Shown here: positions 13,996 through 14,993 of the stretch, in pieces
How the letters are laid out: the number at the start of each line of letters is the position of its first letter
Numbering within the stretch: position 1 is the stretch's first letter
Source: Saprospiraceae bacterium
GTDB taxonomy: Bacteria; Bacteroidota; Bacteroidia; Chitinophagales; Saprospiraceae
Direction of reading: 5' to 3'
Assembly (NCBI GenBank): GCA_020437045.1
Contig: JAGQWV010000039.1
Coordinates: 1 to 14,993, forward strand
DNA: 14,993 bases
Translations under genes and position numbers: made by a program
The notes under the pieces: model-generated
Seen by the model: the letters and a program-made list of their open reading frames with translations, nothing else
What the model was told of the DNA's origin: nothing
The model's database searches: none

Positions 13996-14993
13996 TCAAA
14001 GCCTCCAGTAGACCAGATTGGGATCGGTAGGCCGGTCAAAGACCCCTTTAAGATCATACAGGATGGGCTGACCATTCATCAATGATCGCAGGTATTCCAA
14101 GGTCATCGTCCGGTACTCCTTATGACCCACGGCGACAATGATCGCATCGTAGTTGCTGGACAACTCTTCCATCATCATCAGCTTGTATTCATGAGCCACC
14201 TCATTCGGTGAGGCGTGCGGATCCATCAGATGGACATTGATCGAATAATCCATCAACTCACGCACCAGGTTTACCACCTTGGAATTGCGGATATCGGCTA
14301 CGTCTTCCTTGAAGGTTACACCCAGGACCAGTACTTTGGAATTACCGGGGTTCTTACCTTTCTGGATGATGGTCTGAACCAATTTTTTAGCGATAAAGTT
14401 GGGCATGTTGTCGTTGACCCTTCTTCCGCTGGCGATCACCTGGGGTTCAATACCCAATTCGCGGGCACGGTGCAGCAGATAATAAGGATCTACCCCAATG
14501 CAGTGGCCGCCAACAAGTCCGGGATACAATTTCACGAAGTTCCACTTGGTACCGGCAGCCTCAATAACCTCTTTCGTGTCAATGCCCATGCGATCAAAAA
14601 TGATCGACAATTCATTCATCAGGGATATGTTGATATCCCGCTGGGTGTTTTCAATCACTTTAGCCGCTTCGGCGACTTTTATGCTGGACGCCGGATAGAC
14701 ACCTGCTTCAATGATGTGTCCATACGTCTTGGCAATCTCACTGCGGCTTTCTTCGTCACATCCGGAGACGATCTTGAGGATCTTGGTCAGCGTCCGTACT
14801 TTTTCACCGGGCACGATGCGCTCAGGTGAATAGCCCAGTTTGAAATCCTGTCCCATTTTTAACCCGGAAAGCTGTTCCAGAATCGGCAGGCAATCTTCTT
14901 CGGTACATCCCGGATATACGGTGGATTCATATACGACATAATCGCCGGCTTTGAGGGCTTTCCCCACGGTTTCCGATGCCTTCTTCAACGGGG
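13996..14993 (-). CDS. Nucleotide-sugar 6-dehydrogenase (UDP-HexNAc type, WbpA/TviB-like), N-terminus cut by window edge
   Basis: This enzyme class oxidises C6 of a UDP-sugar twice with NAD+ to give a uronic acid. The open frame enters from the right window edge. Comparison with the family suggests that about 95 N-terminal residues, including the NAD-binding Rossmann motif, lie outside. Visible parts, counted from the codon at 14986-14988, are YESTVYPGCTEEDCLPILE (20-38), AEAAKVIENTQRDIN (106-120) and GLVGGHCIGVDPYYL (157-171) with the catalytic Cys163. Next come GRRVNDNMP, then the C-terminal UDP-binding part VLGVTFKEDVADIRNS. The TVYPGCTEE and GGHCIGVDPYYL wording points to UDP-N-acetyl-glucosamine/galactosamine dehydrogenases rather than UDP-glucose dehydrogenase. 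It probably supplies the uronic acid for the downstream cluster, though other glycan genes beyond the edge may be its users. Confidence 0.93.
   Translation of the reverse strand, partial: PLKKASETVGKALKAGDYVVYESTVYPGCTEEDCLPILEQLSGLKMGQDFKLGYSPERIVPGEKVRTLTKILKIVSGCDEESRSEIAKTYGHIIEAGVYPASSIKVAEAAKVIENTQRDINISLMNELSIIFDRMGIDTKEVIEAAGTKWNFVKLYPGLVGGHCIGVDPYYLLHRARELGIEPQVIASGRRVNDNMPNFIAKKLVQTIIQKGKNPGNSKVLVLGVTFKEDVADIRNSKVVNLVRELMDYSINVHLMDPHASPNEVAHEYKLMMMEELSSNYDAIIVAVGHKEYRTMTLEYLRSLMNGQPILYDLKGVFDRPTDPNLVYWRL

Noticed and set aside
14215..14829. A 204-codon open frame on the plus strand.
   Set aside because: It lies wholly opposite the strongly conserved dehydrogenase coding region, and its translation resembles no protein I know.

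Overview
The window reads as a chromosomal segment of a Bacteroidota bacterium, possibly of the Saprospiria/Cytophagia type. The assignment rests on general features: a DUF2061 gene beside cysC, almost no recognisable Shine-Dalgarno sites, several GTG/TTG starts, moderate GC, and a GC-rich palindromic intergenic repeat of a kind I associate with that phylum. No taxonomic marker gene is present. Every supported gene lies on the minus strand, so transcription runs from high to low coordinates.

Layout in the direction of transcription. (1) 14993-13996: C-terminal three quarters of a nucleotide-sugar (UDP-HexNAc type) 6-dehydrogenase. (2) 13904-12895: a small DUF2061 membrane protein and adenylyl-sulfate kinase (cysC), separated by a palindromic repeat. 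(3) 12894-12519: the only long non-genic stretch, which holds a decayed gene for a four-helix-bundle protein with two in-frame stops. (4) 12518-11682: a SAM methyltransferase. (5) 11591-845: a tightly packed, mostly overlapping block of nine genes. In order these are a GT2 glycosyltransferase, an AsnB-type glutamine amidotransferase, a polysaccharide-deacetylase-like protein, a predicted alpha/alpha-toroid protein, a DegT/DnrJ/EryC1 aminotransferase, a second SAM methyltransferase, a PAPS-type sulfotransferase, a multi-pass membrane protein with a soluble C-terminal domain, and a GNAT acetyltransferase. (6) 770-1: ATP sulfurylase small subunit (cysD), cut by the window edge.

Reading it together: cysD (ATP sulfurylase, with an expected cysN beyond the left edge) and cysC convert sulfate to PAPS, and the sulfotransferase inside the block is the obvious consumer. 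The other enzymes can make and modify an unusual glycan. The dehydrogenase supplies a uronic acid, the aminotransferase an amino sugar or other amine, the GNAT an acyl cap, AsnB an amide, the methyltransferases methyl groups, and the GT2 a glycosyl transfer onto nucleotide or lipid carrier. The likely product is a sulfated, nitrogen-rich surface polysaccharide or glycolipid made with its own sulfate-activation supply. The product itself cannot be read from the sequence.

The central points of interest are the splitting of a usual cysC/cysD neighbourhood by a ten-gene glycan cluster, the unbroken translational coupling of that cluster, two family-less proteins in it (the toroid and the membrane protein), a near-identical 14-nt gene junction used twice, and the pseudogene at the cluster boundary.
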